Origin: Paenibacillus taiwanensis DSM 18679
GTDB lineage: Bacteria; Bacillota; Bacilli; Paenibacillales; Paenibacillaceae
Direction of reading: 5' to 3'
DNA: 64,000 nucleotides
Assembly: GCF_000425125.1 (NCBI RefSeq)
Contig: NZ_KE384307.1
Span: 124,001-188,000, forward strand
Position numbers and translations under genes: made by a program. The notes beneath the pieces are model-generated. The model did not search any database. It worked only from the letters and a program-made list of their open reading frames with translations, and had not been told where the DNA came from. Shown piece after piece: positions 1 to 8,386 of this stretch; position 1 is the stretch's first letter, and each line of letters opens with the position of its first letter.

Positions 1-15
1 TATAGGGATAGTCCA

Positions 16-609
16 TTAACGCCGTTTGCGGCAACAGTACACAAATGCGGGGGGAAAGTTCCACAGCACAAATCGGATGCGTTCCATATCAAAACGTTCA
101 GCAAGCATCGCTTTCATTTGTAAGGAATATTGGAACGTAATAAATAAGCCGTCAATGGCAAGTGCTGCATCGACCTCATCCAAAATCCGCTTGCGGAGCT
201 CTACTGTGAACATAGCAAATGGAAGACCGCTAATGACCGCATCCAGCTCTTTCAAGCCCTCTCTTTTCATTATTCGGGTAAGTTGCGTGGCATCTTCTTC
301 ACATACGGCTTTGCTGTATTGCTGACATAAAACTGCTCTCATATCGGGGTCCTTCTCAAATATGAGCGCTTTTACCAGTTGGGGCTGACCCATAATATGA
401 CGCGTGAATACACCCGTCCCTGCACCAAGTTCGGCTACTCTAGTTACGTTGGTACTCCTTAGGCAGCATGTCATCGCAGTTGCGAGCGCCTCTGAGCTAG
501 GTATGAGACTGCCGATCTCATGAGGGTGCCGTATAAATTTATAAAAAAAGGCAACTGTGTCTCGCCATACCTTACGTTTCTTTTGATTGCTGTCCATCCG
601 CATTTTCAA
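16..609 (-). CDS. class I SAM-dependent methyltransferase, phospholipid N-methyltransferase-like
   Basis: This is a small Rossmann-fold methyltransferase of about 197 residues. The SAM-binding motif I reads VAELGAGTGVFTRHI near residue 60, an acidic motif II (FEKDP) follows, and a motif IV-like segment reads VISGLPF. The opening segment (FFYKFIRHPHEIGSLIPSS) resembles the PmtA/KsgA-like group that methylates phospholipid head groups or rRNA adenines; the exact substrate cannot be told from sequence. I chose the TTG at 609 because GGAGG lies 8 bases upstream; a TTG at 624 and an ATG at 603 are alternatives. It is a single gene, transcribed away from the SDR gene at 850. The family is fairly sure, the reaction is not. 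Confidence 0.75.
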   Translation of the reverse strand: MKMRMDSNQKKRKVWRDTVAFFYKFIRHPHEIGSLIPSSEALATAMTCCLRSTNVTRVAELGAGTGVFTRHIMGQPQLVKALIFEKDPDMRAVLCQQYSKAVCEEDATQLTRIMKREGLKELDAVISGLPFAMFTVELRKRILDEVDAALAIDGLFITFQYSLQMKAMLAERFDMERIRFVLWNFPPAFVYCCRKRR

Positions 610-668
610 ACGGTTGTCCTCCAACTATAAGTGACATTGACATACTAGAACTAAAATGCTGCATTAGC

Positions 669-791
669 TTAGCTTGTCACATGAACGTTCAGCTCATTCA
701 TGATTCGTTTGCACAAGGCACGGAGTAAGCGATTGTGCTGCTCAGGGGATAGAGTCGGATAGATGAAGGTGGCTCCAAATGGTGTAATAGC
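669..791 (-). pseudogene. possible C-terminal gene remnant
   Basis: An open stretch of about 40 codons ends in TAA at 669-671 and is closed upstream by an in-frame TAG at 792-794. Its translation looks protein-like (begins AITPFGATFIYPT, ends NELNVHVTS), but there is no start codon with a ribosome binding site. It may be the tail of a decayed gene in the 0.6-0.8 kb gap, or chance. No family was recognised. The rest of the gap shows no gene. Confidence 0.2.
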
Positions 792-849
792 CTAAACTAG
801 AGCCAGACGATTACTGTGTTACCCATTCCATTCAAAAGAGGTGCATATT

Positions 850-1638
850 ATGGATTTGCAATTGCAAGGCAAAGTTGCTATCGTTCTGGCTTCCTCCAAG
901 GGCTTAGGATACGCAGCTGCTGAGGAGCTAGCCAGAGAAGGCGCATTGGTTACGCTAGTGGGCAGACATGGTGCGTTAATACATGAGGCAGAGGCCCGAA
1001 TATTGGCGCAAACCGGAAGCAAGGCTATTGTGGTTCAGGGAGACATTACAAGAGCGGAACATATTGAGCGCATCGTTGCTAGCACGCTGGAGCAGCGTGG
1101 ACGCATTGATATTTTGATCAATAACTGCGGCGGACCGACACCAGGCACGTTTGATCAGCTTAGCGACGAGGCATGGCAACAAGGATTCGAGTTAACGCTG
1201 CTAAGTTATGTGCGCTCGATTCGTGCCGTTCTCCCTTACATGCGCAAGCAGCAATTTGGACGAATCGTAAACATGACCTCTAGCACACATAAGCAGCCAA
1301 TTGAAGCTTTGATGCTGTCATCTACATTTCGTGTAGGTGTGCTTGGATTAGCCAAAACACTTGCGCCTGACTTGGCGCGGGATCAAATTCTGATCAACAC
1401 AGTGGGACCTGGCAGATATGCGACGGATCGTGTAGTTCAACTGGACCAGCTGGTCGCAAATTGTGAAGGTGTTGATCCATCATTTATTGAGGAGCGGGAA
1501 AAAGCATTAATCCCTTTAGGGCGTTATGGTCAACCAGAGGAAATGGGAAGGTTGATTGCTTTTCTGGCTTCACCAGCAAATAGTTATATGACGGGACAAG
1601 CGTTTCTGGTAGATGGCGGGGCGGTACGTGCACTTTAA
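850..1638 (+). CDS. atypical short-chain dehydrogenase/reductase (SDR)
   Basis: A 262-residue SDR-fold protein of the FabG-like group. The N-terminal nucleotide-binding loop reads LASSKGLG instead of TGxxxGxG; the NNCGG and NMTSS segments are in place, and the C-terminal ends with GQAFLVDGG, usual for the family. The catalytic YxxxK is missing: the aligned positions read SSTFR, so Tyr becomes Ser and Lys becomes Arg. A known SDR subgroup resembling beta-ketoacyl reductase lacks the perfect cofactor motif and tetrad, and this protein fits it. It may bind NAD(P)H or a ligand without classical reductase chemistry. The ATG at 850 is 7 bases after AGAGGTG; a GTG at 841 lies inside that ribosome binding site. 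It appears to be monocistronic. Confidence 0.82.
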   Translation: MDLQLQGKVAIVLASSKGLGYAAAEELAREGALVTLVGRHGALIHEAEARILAQTGSKAIVVQGDITRAEHIERIVASTLEQRGRIDILINNCGGPTPGTFDQLSDEAWQQGFELTLLSYVRSIRAVLPYMRKQQFGRIVNMTSSTHKQPIEALMLSSTFRVGVLGLAKTLAPDLARDQILINTVGPGRYATDRVVQLDQLVANCEGVDPSFIEEREKALIPLGRYGQPEEMGRLIAFLASPANSYMTGQAFLVDGGAVRAL

Positions 1639-1731
1639 TCTGGACATTAAACCAAGCTGACGCAGCATTTCTATGTTTGATGTTTGTTCGCATTTGCCCG
1701 AGCCGCCGTCAGGTCAACGATATGTGCTGCA

Positions 1732-1740
1732 TGATATAAT
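1732..1740 (+). promoter_or_regulatory. extended -10 promoter candidate for topB
   Basis: TGATATAAT is an extended -10 (TGnTATAAT) with no clear -35. It lies about 210 bases upstream of the topB start. The surrounding noncoding stretch 1639-1947 shows no other recognised element. Confidence 0.35.
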
Positions 1741-1947
1741 GAGGGATACGCGTGTGGGAAGGCTGCCTTTATTGGCGCATACGCTGCGATGACAACGTAG
1801 TTCAGATTAGATAGAAACGGGATGTATGTAGGGTATTCAGGCCAACATTTGCGATACATAACGTGCATCCACACGATTTCAACAATAGGAATGAATGTAG
1901 AACATAGGAAGTAAATACATCATGTGCGTGTAGTGGAAGGAGAACGT

Positions 1948-4080
1948 ATGAAATCTTTAGTATTGGCAGAGAAACCCTCGGTAGCACGTGAAATTGCAAG
2001 GGTACTCGGTTGCAGCACGAAGCATAAAAGTTATATTGAAGGCCCTGATTATATTGTGACCTGGGCGCTCGGTCATCTGGTCGGGCTGGCGGAACCGGAG
2101 GATTATGATCGTAAGTATCAGCAATGGAAGCTGGAAGATCTTCCGATGCTGCCTGAGCGGATGAAGCTGACCGTATTACGTGAATCGGCACATCAATATA
2201 AGGCTGTGCAGCAGTTGTGCAAGCGTGGCGACGTAAAGGAGTTGATCGTAGCTACAGATGCGGCTCGTGAAGGAGAATTGCTTGCGCGCTGGATCATGCA
2301 GATGGCGAAGTGGAACAAGCCGTTTAAGCGGCTGTGGATCTCGTCTCAGACAGATAAAGCCATTCGTGAAGGATTCCGTAAGCTGAAGCCAGGAACAGAC
2401 TTTGATCGGCTGTATGAGTCTGCTCGCTGTAGAGCGGAAGCGGATTGGCTGATCGGCCTAAATGTGACCCGAGCGCTGACCTGCAAGTTTGAGACCCCAT
2501 TGTCAGCTGGTCGGGTTCAAACCCCAACATTGGGCATGCTGATGACCCGCGAGCGTGAAATCGCCAACTTTAGCTCGCAGGAATTTGATCTGCTTGTAGC
2601 GGATTGCGGTGGTTTTGAAGCGATGTGGCGTGGAAGCAGCGGAGACGCCCGAATGTTTGATTTGACACAAGCGCAGCAGAAGGCTGCGCAATTGTCAGGC
2701 AAGCAAGCTATAGTGAAGGAGATCAACAAAACGAAGAAGCAGGAGCCGCATCCGCTTGCTTATGATTTGACCGAACTACAGCGTGATGCGAATCGCAAAT
2801 ATGGCTTCTCGGCGAAGCAGACTTCTAATGTGCTGCAACGATTGTATGAACAGCATAAGGTAGTAACCTATCCCCGCACAGACAGCCGATATTTGTCTTC
2901 CGATATGGTTGGTACGCTAAAGGATCGGCTGGAGGGGATGGCTGTCGGTCCATACGCTGCGTTAGCTAAGCAGCTAAAACGGACGCAGTTAGTTGTCACC
3001 AAACGAATTGTAGACGACAGCAAAGTTACCGACCATCATGCGATTATTCCTACGGATGAGCCGCTTCGTTATTCACAGCTCACGAATGAAGAGCGCAAGC
3101 TGTATGATTTAATTGCTCGCCGATTCCTCTCTTTGTTTATGTCACCTGTGGTGTATGAACAAGTGTCGTTGTCTTTAGCAATTGGGAATGAGACTTTTAC
3201 GGCCAAGGGGCGTACGACGCTGGATAACGGCTGGCGACAGGCGTATGACAACGATTGGCATGAACTAGACGAGGAACAGATTCATAAGGTGGAACAACGT
3301 GATCAAGAACGTCTGCCTCAATTACAGCAGAACGACAAAATTTCAGTGAAGCGTGTATATGCGCAGCGCGATCGCACGAAGCCGCCTGCCCGTTACACGG
3401 AGGCGACGTTATTAACACAGATGGAGAAGCACAGTCTGGGAACTCCCGCTACACGTGCGGATATTATCGAGAAGCTTATTTCGAGTGATACGATTGAGCG
3501 TGTTGGCAATCAGATGAAGCCGACAGGCAAAGGCAAGCAGTTGATTGAACTAGTATCCTCGGAACTGCGCACACCGGAATTAACAGCAAAGTGGGAGCAG
3601 GAGCTTGAACGTATCGCTCGTGGTGACCGTCGATCGGGTGACTTTATGGCCCACATCCGGCAGATGACCGAGCAATTGGTGAGGGGCGTGAAGCAGAGCG
3701 AGGCCGAATATAAACCTCACAACTTAACACACAGCCATTGTCCGGACTGTAATGCACGGCTGATGGAGCGTAAGACCAAACGAGGGAAAGTGCTCATTTG
3801 TTCTAGCAAAGAGTGCGAATATAAGCGTTCAGCGGAGAAGCAGTTATCTAATCGACGGTGTCCAACCTGTCATAAAAAGATGGAAATCAAGCAAGGGAAG
3901 GCCGGTAAATTTTTTCAATGTTTACCTTGTAATTTCGTGGAGAAACTGGACGCAAGCGGCGGAAAGTTGCGTAAGCACGAGGAGCGTAAGCTCGTACAGC
4001 AATTTAGCAAGCAGGAGTCGATTGGCTCTAACTTGGGCGACTTGTTAAAGGCTGCACTGGAAAAACAGCAATCGGAATAA
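1948..4080 (+). CDS. topB: DNA topoisomerase III (type IA)
   Basis: This is a 710-residue type IA topoisomerase that relaxes and decatenates DNA by single-strand passage. The TOPRIM domain is at the N-terminus (LAEKPSVAREIA; ATDAAREGE with the metal-binding acidic residues). The catalytic tyrosine is Tyr308 in VTYPRTDSRYL. Two C-terminal CxxC zinc-ribbon-like modules follow (CPDC...CSSKEC and CPTC...CLPC), in line with the TopB family of Gram-positives. The ATG at 1948 is preceded by GGAAGGAG five bases upstream; an earlier ATG at 1924 has no such site. The TAA stop overlaps the next reading frame, and the dehydrogenase gene starts 38 bases later, so the two are probably co-transcribed although unrelated in function. 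Confidence 0.96.
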   Translation: MKSLVLAEKPSVAREIARVLGCSTKHKSYIEGPDYIVTWALGHLVGLAEPEDYDRKYQQWKLEDLPMLPERMKLTVLRESAHQYKAVQQLCKRGDVKELIVATDAAREGELLARWIMQMAKWNKPFKRLWISSQTDKAIREGFRKLKPGTDFDRLYESARCRAEADWLIGLNVTRALTCKFETPLSAGRVQTPTLGMLMTREREIANFSSQEFDLLVADCGGFEAMWRGSSGDARMFDLTQAQQKAAQLSGKQAIVKEINKTKKQEPHPLAYDLTELQRDANRKYGFSAKQTSNVLQRLYEQHKVVTYPRTDSRYLSSDMVGTLKDRLEGMAVGPYAALAKQLKRTQLVVTKRIVDDSKVTDHHAIIPTDEPLRYSQLTNEERKLYDLIARRFLSLFMSPVVYEQVSLSLAIGNETFTAKGRTTLDNGWRQAYDNDWHELDEEQIHKVEQRDQERLPQLQQNDKISVKRVYAQRDRTKPPARYTEATLLTQMEKHSLGTPATRADIIEKLISSDTIERVGNQMKPTGKGKQLIELVSSELRTPELTAKWEQELERIARGDRRSGDFMAHIRQMTEQLVRGVKQSEAEYKPHNLTHSHCPDCNARLMERKTKRGKVLICSSKECEYKRSAEKQLSNRRCPTCHKKMEIKQGKAGKFFQCLPCNFVEKLDASGGKLRKHEERKLVQQFSKQESIGSNLGDLLKAALEKQQSE

Positions 4081-4118
4081 TGGGCAGTTCGTTGTTCGTA
4101 GTGGAGGGAGGGGACATC

Positions 4119-5102
4119 GTGAATATTGTTATTCTGGATGGTTATACCGTTAATCCCGGTGATTTGAGCTGGGAGATGATTCGATCAGCGGCGGCAGGCA
4201 AAGGGACACTTGATGAGGTTCGAATGGATGTATACGACAGAACAGCTCCGGACCAAATTGTGGCGCGAGCTCACGAGGCTAATATCGTTCTGACCAATAA
4301 GACAACACTTGGTCCCACAGAACTGGCCCAGTTGCCGAAGCTGCAATATATCGGTGTGTTGGCGACGGGGTACGATGTTGTGGATGTGCATGCTGCTAGG
4401 CAGCAAGGAATAGTTGTAACCAACGTGCCATCTTATGGTACTGATGCGGTCGCGCAGTACGTGATGGCGTTGCTACTCTCCTGGTGCCATCGCATTGAAC
4501 GTCACGACGATGCCGTGAAGCGTGGCCGTTGGACCCGACAGCCTGATTTTAGTTTTTGGCTCTCCCCACAGGTGGAATTGGCAGGAAAAACATTTGGCAT
4601 CATCGGTTTTGGTCGTATTGGACAGCAAGTGTCCCGATTAGCACACGCTTTTGGCATGCATGTACTCGTTTCGACCAGACGTCCGCCAGATGTGATGCTT
4701 TTTCCGCATGTTGAGGCGGTACCGCAAGAGGAACTGCTCTATCGCTCGGATTTCGTATCGCTCCACTGTCCACTAACTGCGGACACACGGGAAATGGTCG
4801 ACCGGCATTTTATTGCGCAGATGAAATCTTCTGCGGTGTTGATCAACACGGCTCGCGGGCCACTCGTAAACGAACCCGATTTGGCGGATGCGCTTCAACA
4901 AGGACGGTTAGCCGCCGCTTTGTTGGATGTGCTGTCAGTAGAACCACCTGCTGAGGAGCAGATTATGCTACAGCAAGAAAAAGCTATCATCACCCCTCAT
5001 ATGGCATGGGCGGCACAAAATGCACGGCGGAGATTATTACAGATTGCGGCTGATAACATCCAGGCCTATTTGGTGGGAAGCCCTATCCACACAGTTGGCT
5101 AG
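4119..5102 (+). CDS. D-2-hydroxyacid dehydrogenase (glycerate dehydrogenase/hydroxypyruvate reductase-like)
   Basis: A 328-residue NAD(P)-dependent D-2-hydroxyacid dehydrogenase. The dinucleotide-binding motif is GKTFGIIGFGRIGQ. The catalytic triad is visible as Arg in NTARGPLVNE, Glu in SVEPP and His in ITPHMAWA. The family reduces 2-oxoacids such as hydroxypyruvate or glyoxylate; the specific substrate is not determined. The GTG at 4119 is chosen because GGAGGGAGGGG ends about five bases before it. An in-frame ATG at 4080 overlapping the topB stop would add 13 residues but has no ribosome binding site. A strong terminator follows at 5149. Confidence 0.9.
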   Translation: MNIVILDGYTVNPGDLSWEMIRSAAAGKGTLDEVRMDVYDRTAPDQIVARAHEANIVLTNKTTLGPTELAQLPKLQYIGVLATGYDVVDVHAARQQGIVVTNVPSYGTDAVAQYVMALLLSWCHRIERHDDAVKRGRWTRQPDFSFWLSPQVELAGKTFGIIGFGRIGQQVSRLAHAFGMHVLVSTRRPPDVMLFPHVEAVPQEELLYRSDFVSLHCPLTADTREMVDRHFIAQMKSSAVLINTARGPLVNEPDLADALQQGRLAAALLDVLSVEPPAEEQIMLQQEKAIITPHMAWAAQNARRRLLQIAADNIQAYLVGSPIHTVG

Positions 5103-5148
5103 CAGAATAGAGGATAGGCATTTGACCCTGTAATAGTAGTAACTACAT

Positions 5149-5200
5149 AGCACTTTCATATCCAAAGCTTGAATTGGATGTGAAGGTGCTTTAGTTTGTT
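5149..5200 (+). terminator. Rho-independent terminator after the hydroxyacid dehydrogenase gene
   Basis: A 16-bp imperfect stem (AGCACTTTCATATCCA against TGGATGTGAAGGTGCT, two G-U type mismatches) with a 10-base loop, followed by a T-rich run. Confidence 0.8.
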
Positions 5201-5502
5201 CCTAACCGCGAAATGTTCCAATCAACCCTAATTGTTTGCACATTTTGGTTTGAATCACATACAACTAAAACAGCTTTAAAATAGTGACATCGTCCACAAT
5301 ATGCAGCAGATGCCCTCGTAATCTGGCTCATCACTTATATCATTACTTCTATAGGACGTGTACGATCTTTTTGCTATAAGGGCTAGTAGTTTCATTTTCT
5401 AGCGTATTTGTCACCGGTTCATGTCCATTTCACAAATCTTTCACCTCCAATACCGTAACAAAAGACTCACATATCTTGTATAACTTTGTATGTATCGTTT
5501 GA

Positions 5503-5772
5503 TTTCGACAGCAAGGGGGATCAAACTAGGAAACTAAGCTGGGGCGTCATTCCTGAGACTGGAACGCGCCCGTGCGCTATTTTTGACACAAACTAACAAC
5601 GCGTGGAAATGATATCCTTGCATTTACAGTCATAAGCATATTTAGCTCTCCATTTAGTAACAACATTGTATTTCTTTTGTTGTCGAATCTAGTGCTCTTG
5701 TAATGAATCTGTCATTCCCATCTGGTAGAATTGAGATATAGTATATTGTCGAAAGCTATTTTTTTAGTCGAA
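5503..5772 (+). promoter_or_regulatory. cluster of Spo0A-box (0A box) matches upstream of the polysaccharide deacetylase
   Basis: The 600-base gap 5201-5801 has no gene. It carries TGTCGAA at 5504-5510 (minus strand, CTGTCGAAA), TTGTCGAA at 5680-5687, TTGTCGAA at 5746-5753 and a one-mismatch copy TAGTCGAA at 5765-5772. The 0A box core is TGNCGAA. That the deacetylase is under Spo0A control is an inference. A GC-rich hairpin-forming stretch at 5541-5585 is also present. Confidence 0.45.
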
Positions 5773-5801
5773 ACAAGTTTATAAAGGAAGTGAGCTGCAA
5801 C

Positions 5802-6662
5802 ATGGGAGGACGTAACGTCGTGTCGGTAGGCCGCCGACGTCAGCGAAGAAACAAGAAGTTAATAGGACGCACCATTTTATTGTTTTTGATCATAGCGATA
5901 GGAGTCGGCATTTATTCGCTAGGACAAAGTCTGTGGGGAACAACGGCTAACGCGGCTTCAGAGCAGAAGTCGACGGTTGTGACAGAGGTTGCGGTCATTG
6001 CAACGGCTGCAAAGGAGAAGCAATCGCCTACTTTATATAATGGCTTGAAGCGTAAAGTGGCTTATTTGACATTTGATGACGGGCCGAATAGTCACACAGG
6101 TGAGATTTTGGACGTATTAAAGCAGAATAATATTAAGGCAACGTTCTTTATGCTCGGTGATAACATGCGAGACAATCCGGATCAGGTTAAACGAATGTTT
6201 GAAGAAGGACACTACCCGGGACTGCACAGTATGACTCATAATTTTGCAAAGTTATACAAGAGCGGCAGCAGCAAAAATTTTATTGATGAATTTACAGAAG
6301 CACAGGGCATTGTAAAGGAAGTAACTGGATTTAATCCGATATTGATTCGTGCTCCTTATGGCAGTGCACCGCAGATTAAAGAAGGTTTCCGGACCGATAT
6401 TGCTAACGCTGGCTTTAAGATGTGGGACTGGACGCTGGATACATTGGACTGGAAATATGCGAACAATCCATCTGCAATTTTGGCGCAAGTGAAGGCTACA
6501 TTAACAGAGGATACTGAAGTGATATTGATGCATGATCGGAAGCAAACGCTGAACCAATTGCAGCAAGTCATCGATTATATTCGTTCGGAAGGCTATGAAT
6601 TTGAAGTGTACAACCCGAATGCTCATTTTGTATGTAATTTCCACAAAGATGAGCGTCTTTAA
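5802..6662 (+). CDS. membrane-anchored polysaccharide deacetylase (NodB domain)
   Basis: A 286-residue protein with a basic N-terminus, one membrane anchor or signal segment (about residues 18-40) and a carbohydrate esterase 4 domain. The metal-binding motifs are TFDDGPN and HSMTH; the arginine motif reads RAPYGS, and a late LMHD carries the catalytic His. Such enzymes N-deacetylate peptidoglycan GlcNAc or MurNAc, or an exopolysaccharide, outside the membrane. AAGGAAGTGA lies eight bases before the ATG at 5802; the GTG at 5790 overlaps that site. The YkyA-like lipoprotein follows 21 bases after the stop, so the two form a cell-envelope operon. Spo0A-box matches upstream suggest control at entry into sporulation. 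Confidence 0.9.
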   Translation: MGGRNVVSVGRRRQRRNKKLIGRTILLFLIIAIGVGIYSLGQSLWGTTANAASEQKSTVVTEVAVIATAAKEKQSPTLYNGLKRKVAYLTFDDGPNSHTGEILDVLKQNNIKATFFMLGDNMRDNPDQVKRMFEEGHYPGLHSMTHNFAKLYKSGSSKNFIDEFTEAQGIVKEVTGFNPILIRAPYGSAPQIKEGFRTDIANAGFKMWDWTLDTLDWKYANNPSAILAQVKATLTEDTEVILMHDRKQTLNQLQQVIDYIRSEGYEFEVYNPNAHFVCNFHKDERL

Positions 6663-6683
6663 TCGGGATAGGAGGGAACAAGT

Positions 6684-7385
6684 TTGACAGCTATGAAGAA
6701 GTTGGTCGCAACGACGGCTATGATGCTATCACTTGTCGTTGCGCTTGCAGGCTGCGGTACGGCACCGACACAGCAGTTGTTTGATGCAATCGAGAAGGCA
6801 TCTGCATTAGAGACGACAGTACCTGCTTCCTTTGAGCAGTTAAAGCTGCTTGAAGCGAAGGATCAGAACCAATATGGTAATATTTTGACTAATGGTGCAC
6901 AGAGCAACGCTAACGTGAAGGCACTTATTGAGAATACGTCCAAGGCTTTAGAGGATCGTCAGAAGGCACTTGATGATGCGAAGCTTCAGCTGGATGCAGG
7001 CTACAAGCTGGCTTCTGATTTTACGAAGTCGGCAGATAAGCTAAAGGATGAGCAGTTGAAGAAGCAGGCGGATGAAGTCATTACCGCATATACGAAACGA
7101 TATGAAACATTCCAAACACTGCACAAACAGTATTCGCAATGGATTGCAGCGGAGAAATCGGTATATGAGGCGCTAAAAACGTCGGATACAAGCATCAAAT
7201 CGATTCAAGAATCAGTTGCAGCTCGCAATCAAGTATTTCAGCAGGTTGAACAACTGAAACAGCAATTTAATGATTTTACGAAACAATTTAATGAAAAAAA
7301 GCAGACGTTTTATACAGCAGCGGGTATTCAACCTACACAAGTCGTTTCTTCAGGAGCAGCGGAAGAGAAGGCGAATGAAGGGTGA
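6684..7385 (+). CDS. YkyA-family putative cell-wall-binding lipoprotein
   Basis: A 233-residue lipoprotein. After a hydrophobic leader the lipobox reads LVVALAGC, with Cys as the lipidation site. The rest is highly charged, rich in Lys, Gln and Ala and predicted helical/coiled-coil, as in the YkyA family of Bacillus, whose function is poorly known. The TTG at 6684 is preceded by GGAGGG at 7 bases; an ATG three codons on is the alternative. It is the second gene of the operon with the polysaccharide deacetylase, so it probably acts at the outer face of the membrane in wall metabolism. The stop codon lies inside the terminator hairpin. Confidence 0.85.
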   Translation: MTAMKKLVATTAMMLSLVVALAGCGTAPTQQLFDAIEKASALETTVPASFEQLKLLEAKDQNQYGNILTNGAQSNANVKALIENTSKALEDRQKALDDAKLQLDAGYKLASDFTKSADKLKDEQLKKQADEVITAYTKRYETFQTLHKQYSQWIAAEKSVYEALKTSDTSIKSIQESVAARNQVFQQVEQLKQQFNDFTKQFNEKKQTFYTAAGIQPTQVVSSGAAEEKANEG

Positions 7386-7401
7386 ATACCCTTCTTTTTT
7401 T
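7377..7401 (+). terminator. Rho-independent terminator overlapping the lipoprotein stop codon
   Basis: A 7-bp stem (GAAGGGT/ACCCTTC) with a 4-base loop and a long T run; the TGA stop lies in the hairpin. The following 300 bases (7402-7703) are AT-rich and show no recognised gene. Confidence 0.85.
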
Positions 7402-7703
7402 GGGTTATGGATAGCTGTGCAATCGAAGTATTGTCGCCTACTTTACCAAAAGAAATAATTTTTATGCTGTTTAGGTCCTAAAACACTTGATTATATGTGT
7501 CATTCCCTTGATAATATTTTTAATCCCTACATTAACGTAATACTTTTACCTATATTACCTACACCTCGTGATACACTTCTGAGACCTATCTTCCAGATAT
7601 ACACACCATGTTGCCTGATGTTGTTAGTTTATAGTTACTCATTTCCTACATAACGAAAGTTTCACCGTTTTAACTATTACATTGCAAAGATGAGGAATGT
7701 GCA

Positions 7704-8348
7704 ATGAACAACATTAAAGTGCTGCTATTAGAGGACGATCCGGCATGGGGAAGTGTATTACTTGCTCAAATGGAGAAGGAAGCCGACATTCAGCTTATTT
7801 CGGTGTGCACATCAAGGGAAGCTGCGCTAGCGCTATACGCGCAGGAGCGTGTGGACGTAATCTTGATGGATATTCAGCTAGATTATAATAAGCAGGACAG
7901 TATTGATACTATTTTAGATCTTTATTACTATGACAGGAACGCTAAAATAATCGTATTATCCGGCTGCATCGAACCAGAACTAGTAGCCGAAGTGTTCATC
8001 AACGGTGCTTACAATTACATCCTCAAGGACAACTATCTTGACATTCCACTAGCCATTCGAGAAGCTTACGGCAATCATTCGAGTATTCACGCGTCTGCCT
8101 CAAACATTTTACGAGAGCAGATGAGAAGGACTTATCGTGAAATTTTGATCAATAAGCTCAGTTTAGACGATAAAGATTTGCTACAATATTTTGACAGAGG
8201 GCTTAATTTTTCTCAAATCGCAGACAAAAAAGTGATGGAGCTTCAGTCGGTGCGCAACAAATTTCAACGAATCGCAAAAAAATTAGGATGGCGAACAAAT
8301 AACTCCAAAAAACTGGTGGACAAAGCTAAAAAAATGGGGCTTTTCTAA
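7704..8348 (+). CDS. two-component response regulator with C-terminal helix-turn-helix-like region
   Basis: A 214-residue response regulator. The receiver domain (residues 1-125) has the acidic pocket LLEDD, the phosphorylation site Asp56 in VILMDIQLD, and the conserved Lys in ILKDNY. The C-terminal 75 residues (LSLDDKDLLQYFDRGLNFSQIADK...VRNKFQRIAKKLGW) resemble a LuxR-like DNA-binding helix-turn-helix, though divergent. The histidine kinase gene starts 38 bases downstream and is its likely partner. Target genes are unknown; the nearby asnA gene and the wall operon are only neighbours. The start ATG has AGGA upstream. Confidence 0.85.
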   Translation: MNNIKVLLLEDDPAWGSVLLAQMEKEADIQLISVCTSREAALALYAQERVDVILMDIQLDYNKQDSIDTILDLYYYDRNAKIIVLSGCIEPELVAEVFINGAYNYILKDNYLDIPLAIREAYGNHSSIHASASNILREQMRRTYREILINKLSLDDKDLLQYFDRGLNFSQIADKKVMELQSVRNKFQRIAKKLGWRTNNSKKLVDKAKKMGLF

Positions 8349-8386
8349 TCAATGATGGAATTTAAAGTGGGGACGGAACGTAATTC

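Noticed and set aside
5541..5577. Cyclic di-GMP riboswitch before the polysaccharide deacetylase
   Set aside because: The stretch forms hairpins but lacks the conserved core and tetraloop-receptor elements of either class.
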